Shown here piece after piece: positions 60,372-64,000 of a stretch of DNA of 64,000 nt. The position numbers and the translations under genes are program-made. The notes under the pieces are model-generated. The model was not told the origin of the DNA and searched no databases. It saw only the letters and a program-made list of their open reading frames with translations. Position 1 is the first letter of the stretch. Every line of letters begins with the position of its first letter. The stretch is from Entomohabitans teleogrylli (lineage in GTDB: Bacteria; Pseudomonadota; Gammaproteobacteria; Enterobacterales; Enterobacteriaceae): NCBI RefSeq assembly GCF_001484765.1, contig NZ_LLXO01000025.1, positions 1-64,000 of the forward strand, read 5' to 3'.

Positions 60372-60944
60372 ATGAACGTTAAACATATCGCGACGCATTT
60401 ACTTCCCGGTATCGCGCTGACACTGGGGATCTGCGGCAACGCCTGGTCCGCCGGTGCGCTCACCGGCCAGATAGGCGTACAAGTCACGATTGGCGCTGGC
60501 TGTACCGTGACCAATAACAGCGTTGTCGGCGGGATTAACCAGTGGGGTAACCTCAACTTCGGCCAGTATGCCGATCTGAATAACGTGATCAACGGTACCG
60601 TCATCGGCAGCGACGGTCAGAGCGCGGTGACCATTCAGTGCAGCAGCGGCCTGACTCCGTCGCTGGTCATCGGCTCCGGTCTCAATGCCTCCGGCGGGGT
60701 TCGCCGTATGGCCTATACCAACGGCGGTAACACCACACTGGTGGCATACCGCATTTATTCTGACGTAGCCCGCAGCGCCGAAATCGCCCCAGGCGGCAAC
60801 GTGGGACTCTCCACCACCGGCACAGCCCAGAATATCCCGCTGTATGGCCGTATCATCCCGGCGGATCAAACCACTGGTACCGGAGGCACTACGCCAGCCG
60901 CGGGCACCTATAACGATACGGTTGTGGCGACCCTGAGCTGGTAA
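60372..60944 (+). CDS. Csu-type pilus subunit, spore coat protein U domain
   Basis: The 190-residue protein has a signal peptide (IALTLGICGNAWSA) and one SCPU domain: VTIGAGCTVTNNS, NLNFGQYADLNN, VTIQCSSGLTPSL, and a final TYNDTVVATLSW that should act as donor or pilin-core strand. It resembles CsuA/B, the main rod subunit of archaic chaperone-usher pili used for adhesion to surfaces. GGAGG before the ATG sets the start. It is the first of four genes on one strand. Confidence 0.88.
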   Translation: MNVKHIATHLLPGIALTLGICGNAWSAGALTGQIGVQVTIGAGCTVTNNSVVGGINQWGNLNFGQYADLNNVINGTVIGSDGQSAVTIQCSSGLTPSLVIGSGLNASGGVRRMAYTNGGNTTLVAYRIYSDVARSAEIAPGGNVGLSTTGTAQNIPLYGRIIPADQTTGTGGTTPAAGTYNDTVVATLSW

Positions 60945-60955
60945 GCGGCAGGCCT

Positions 60956-61498
60956 GTGGTGAAACGCCCGCGGCTTTGGCGCTACGGACTATACCTGTTG
61001 CTGGCGTACCTGCTCGCGCCGCCGCTGGCGGCCGATACCGTCACCCGCAACTTTACCGTCACCGCCACCATCGCCAACGGCTGTATTTTCGGCAGCAGCG
61101 GCAGCGGTGGTTCCGGCAACCTCGGTACCATTAACTTCGGTACCCTGGCCAATGTGGCGAATGTGGTGGACGCGGCCAGTACCGTGGGAGCCGGATCGCT
61201 GGTGGTAACCTGTACGCCGGGGATGGCGGTGTCGATCGCCCTTAACGGCGGCGTGAACGGCGGCAGCAACGCCCAGCGTTACCTGATTAACAGCGGCGGC
61301 ACCCGAACGCTGGCCTATCAGCTGTATCAGGACGCCGCTCGCAGCACGGTGTGGGGAACCGGCGCCCTGGCCCGGAGTATCGCCAGTTTTCCCGCCACCA
61401 CGCAAACCCTGACCGTTTATGCCCGATTATTGAGTAACGGCACCCCACCGCCGGCAGGAAGCTACAGCGATACCGTTACCGTCACTCTGACCTGGTAA
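60956..61498 (+). CDS. Csu-type pilus minor subunit, spore coat protein U domain
   Basis: The 180-residue protein has a signal peptide (YGLYLLLAYLLAPPLAA) and an SCPU domain with TATIANGCIFGSSGSG, GTINFGTLANVAN, VVTCTPGM and closing SYSDTVTVTLTW. It parallels the first gene but is Gly/Ser richer; likely CsuA- or CsuB-like. Start is one of two adjacent GTG codons (60956 or 60959), 11 bp after the preceding stop. Confidence 0.85.
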   Translation: MVKRPRLWRYGLYLLLAYLLAPPLAADTVTRNFTVTATIANGCIFGSSGSGGSGNLGTINFGTLANVANVVDAASTVGAGSLVVTCTPGMAVSIALNGGVNGGSNAQRYLINSGGTRTLAYQLYQDAARSTVWGTGALARSIASFPATTQTLTVYARLLSNGTPPPAGSYSDTVTVTLTW

Positions 61499-61506
61499 AT
61501 AATAAG

Positions 61507-62271
61507 ATGAATGCCATGAGATATCTCCTGACCCTGCTGCTGTTTTTATCCCCGTTATCCGCCCTGAGCGCCAGTTCGGTACTGGTGTGGCCGGTTTACC
61601 AGACCATCGCCGCCGACCAGAAAAGTTCCGCGCTCTGGCTGGAAAACCGCGGCTCAACGCCCACAACATTACAGGTGAGAGTGCTGGCCTGGCAGCAACA
61701 GGACGGGCGTGAGCGCTACGCCGATCAAAACAACGCAGCAGCCAGTCCACCTTTCGCCACGGTGCCCCCGGGACAGCGCCAACTGGTACGTCTGGTACGC
61801 CTGAAGCCAGTCCCCGCCGGCCAGGAGCAGGCCTACCGGATTATCATTGATGAAATTCCCGCCACCCAGCCCGCCTCTGCCGGCGATGCCGGATCCGCCG
61901 CCGGTGTGCAGCTCAGAATGCGCTATGTACTGCCGCTGTTTATGGCGGGCGAAGGCTTAACGTTACCGGCGGATGACGGCACCCGCCCGCTCACCAGCAC
62001 GCCGGCGCTACGCTGGCAAATCACTCAATCCGAAGGCAAAAGCTGGCTGACTGTACACAACCAGGGGCAGGTTCACGCCCGGCTAAGCAATGTTTTCTGG
62101 GGCCATAGCGCCGGGAGTAAGACTCTGTCGCTGGCCGACGGCTATCTTGGCTATGTGCTGCCCGGCCAGACCATGCGCTGGCCGCTCCCCGCCGGGAAAA
62201 CGATCCCCGCCGGGCAAACGCTGTTTGCCCAACTGGCGGATAACTCCACGCCAGTCGCCCTTACCCGTTAA
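61507..62271 (+). CDS. Csu-type pilus periplasmic chaperone
   Basis: The 254-residue protein has a signal peptide (LLTLLLFLSPLSALSA) and the PapD-like chaperone fold of the archaic group: SSVLVWPVYQTIAADQKSSALWLENRG, TVPPGQRQLVRLVRLKPV (G1 strand and its preceding Pro), and YRIIIDEIPA, a standard chaperone motif. It protects pilins and delivers them to the usher. It begins 8 bp after the second pilin; ATG 61507 or 61516 are both possible. Confidence 0.9.
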   Translation: MNAMRYLLTLLLFLSPLSALSASSVLVWPVYQTIAADQKSSALWLENRGSTPTTLQVRVLAWQQQDGRERYADQNNAAASPPFATVPPGQRQLVRLVRLKPVPAGQEQAYRIIIDEIPATQPASAGDAGSAAGVQLRMRYVLPLFMAGEGLTLPADDGTRPLTSTPALRWQITQSEGKSWLTVHNQGQVHARLSNVFWGHSAGSKTLSLADGYLGYVLPGQTMRWPLPAGKTIPAGQTLFAQLADNSTPVALTR

Positions 62272-62294
62272 GTCAGCGGCGCGGGCTGAGCTGT

Positions 62295-64000
62295 ATGAAG
62301 CGCTCGGGCGCGGGACTCTGGAGTCTCCTGACGCTGGCGAGTCTGCCGTGGACGGTCGCGGGGCAAGAGTATGACGCCCTGCCGGACGCGCCGCAGGCAT
62401 TGCCGGTGCAGGAGAGCGCGACGCTATATCTGACGCTGGTGGTCAATGGCCGCCAGGACAATCAGATCGTTCCGGTGCGCTGGCGCGATAGCCACTATCT
62501 GGTGGAATCCAGCGCCCTGCGCCGCAACTTTGTGCGTCTGCCGGATACCAGCAGCGGACTGGTGGATCTGAGTACCCTGCCATCGGTAACCGTCACCCTC
62601 GACGCCGCCGCCCAGCGGCTTAATCTGACCGTTCCCGACAGTTGGCTGCCCGAGCAGACGCTAGGCGCCGGCGAATCCGGCCAGCGCCCGGCGGCCCTCG
62701 GCAGCCCGGGAATGCTGTTTAACTACGATGTTTACGGTCAGGACGCCAGCGGGCAGAGCCGCTATGTCGCCGCCTGGCTGGAGCAGCGCTTGTTCAGCCC
62801 TGCAGGATATCTGAGCAATACCGGCACCTGGCGCAACAGCAGCGGCCAGGCCGGCTATGATGACGGCTACCTGCGCTATGACACCTTCTGGCGCTACAGC
62901 GATGAAGCCACCATGATCAATCTGCAGGTGGGCGATGTTATCAGCAATGCCCTGACCTGGAGCAATGCGGTGCGCCTCGGCGGCCTGCGCGTAAGCCGGG
63001 ATTTTCAGATTCGCCCCGATCTGGTCACCTGGCCGATGCTGCAATACTCCGGGGTGGCCGCGGTTCCCGGCTCGGTCGATCTGTTTATTAACGGCTATAA
63101 GACCAGCAGCGACAATATTAATGCCGGACCGTTTACCCTGACTAATGTTCCCTATATTAACGGCGCCGGCGAAGCCACGGTGGTGACCACCGACGCCCTG
63201 GGACGCCAGGTCTCCACCAGCGTACCGTTCTATGTGGCAAATACCCTGTTGCGCCAGGGGCTGTCCGATTTTGATTTTTCCGCCGGCGCCCTGCGCGAAG
63301 ATTACGGCATTCGCAGCGCCAGTTACGGCAGCGGCGCGGTAAGCGGTATCTGGCGCTACGGTCTGACTAACAACCTGACGTTCTCCAGCCACGGTGAATT
63401 CAGCGACGGTCTGGCGCTGGGCGGCCTGGGCAGCGATATCGCGCTGTGGAACGCCGGTACGCTCAGCGCGGCGACGGCATGGAGCCAGAGCCGCGCTACC
63501 GACGCCAGCGACGGCGGCAACGGCTGGCAATACAGCCTCGGCTACAGCTACTATTCAGCGCGGTTTAGCTTTTCTGCCGAACACCTGCAGCGCGACGGCA
63601 ACTATCAGGATTTGAGTGTATTCAAAAGCCCGGCCCAGCTCAGCCAGCGTAGCGATCAGGTCACCCTGAGCTTCGCTCCCTTCGGCTCGCGCTATGGCAC
63701 CTTCGGTCTCGGCTATTTTGATATCCAGGCCCGGGACAACACCCGTACCCGGCTTGCCACTCTGTCATGGAGCGTCGGCCTGTGGGGCAACAGCAACCTG
63801 TACCTGGCGGTGAATAAGTCCCCCGATGACGGCGGTTATAACGCCCAGCTACAGTTTATCGTTCCATTGAGCGACGGCAGCAGCGTTAGCGCCAGCGTCC
63901 AGCGCACCACCGAAGGGGATTACAGCGAACGCCTCAACCTGAGCCGCAGCGCGCCGACTCAGGGCGGTCTGGGCTGGAATCTTGGCTGGTCGGAGGGACA
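62295..64000 (+). CDS. Csu-type fimbrial usher, cut by the window end
   Basis: The frame from ATG 62295 stays open to the end of the window (568 codons). It has a signal peptide (LWSLLTLASLPWTVAG), an N-terminal usher domain that binds chaperone-pilin complexes (LYLTLVVNGRQDNQIVPVRW), then a barrel with GDVISNALTWSNAVRLGG and VAAVPGSVDLFINGYKTSS, diagnostic for outer-membrane ushers (PapC/CsuD), and the plug-like YINGAGEATVVTTDALGRQ. The remaining barrel and C-terminal domains lie outside. A tip adhesin gene (CsuE type) should follow. Confidence 0.9.
   Translation, partial: MKRSGAGLWSLLTLASLPWTVAGQEYDALPDAPQALPVQESATLYLTLVVNGRQDNQIVPVRWRDSHYLVESSALRRNFVRLPDTSSGLVDLSTLPSVTVTLDAAAQRLNLTVPDSWLPEQTLGAGESGQRPAALGSPGMLFNYDVYGQDASGQSRYVAAWLEQRLFSPAGYLSNTGTWRNSSGQAGYDDGYLRYDTFWRYSDEATMINLQVGDVISNALTWSNAVRLGGLRVSRDFQIRPDLVTWPMLQYSGVAAVPGSVDLFINGYKTSSDNINAGPFTLTNVPYINGAGEATVVTTDALGRQVSTSVPFYVANTLLRQGLSDFDFSAGALREDYGIRSASYGSGAVSGIWRYGLTNNLTFSSHGEFSDGLALGGLGSDIALWNAGTLSAATAWSQSRATDASDGGNGWQYSLGYSYYSARFSFSAEHLQRDGNYQDLSVFKSPAQLSQRSDQVTLSFAPFGSRYGTFGLGYFDIQARDNTRTRLATLSWSVGLWGNSNLYLAVNKSPDDGGYNAQLQFIVPLSDGSSVSASVQRTTEGDYSERLNLSRSAPTQGGLGWNLGWSEG

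Overview
The window is chromosomal DNA of an enterobacterium (order Enterobacterales, most likely Enterobacteriaceae or a close plant-associated relative). The evidence is gene order: amiC-argA-recD-recB-ptrA-recC-ppdC-ygdB-ppdB-ppdA-thyA-lgt-ptsP-rppH-mutH-ygdQ-ygdR-tas-lplT-aas-omr-galR-lysA-lysR-racD follows the E. coli K-12 map as I remember it, and the proteins are recognisable homologues over full length. I cannot name the species. The DNA is GC-rich with short AT-rich regulatory gaps.

Layout. (1) 1-328 looks like the right end of a genomic island: the last 14 bases of an initiator tRNA-Met gene (315-328) stand alone, at the place where metV precedes amiC in E. coli. (2) 440-2866 holds a secreted alpha/beta hydrolase and a MurF-like ligase, neither of which I expect here. 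(3) 2863-33109 is conserved housekeeping sequence: murein amidase, arginine synthesis, RecBCD with protease III, minor pseudopilins, thymidylate synthase, lipoprotein acyltransferase, nitrogen PTS enzyme I, RNA pyrophosphohydrolase, mismatch repair and lysophospholipid recycling. A small insertion (NTF2-like protein plus a bile-acid/arsenite-type transporter) splits ppdA from thyA. The rppH-mutH gap carries DnaA boxes and matches the position of the DnaA-reactivating site DARS2. (4) 33213-33297 is one OmrA/OmrB-type small RNA. (5) 33474-40642, inserted before galR, is an accessory beta-glucoside locus: OprD-type porin, secreted histidine-phosphatase-like protein, secreted SurE-like nucleotidase, BglF-type PTS permease and 6-phospho-beta-glucosidase. 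Three BglG-type antiterminator/terminator leaders control it, yet no antiterminator gene is in the window. (6) galR, lysA, lysR and racD follow. (7) 45055-53736 is an oligogalacturonide (pectin fragment) catabolic island: kdgF, togMNAB, kduD, ogl and kdgM, with seven KdgR-type operators. (8) 54176-59711 holds yqeF, an amidohydrolase, an amino-acid/polyamine-type permease and a GNAT acetyltransferase. (9) 60372 to the end is a Csu-type chaperone-usher pilus cluster whose usher runs off the window.

Together the accessory parts describe a plant-associated or saprophytic lifestyle: uptake of pectin oligomers and aryl-beta-glucosides plus a surface pilus. The least expected feature is the beta-glucoside locus, where two exported phosphatase-family proteins and a porin share antitermination control with the sugar PTS.
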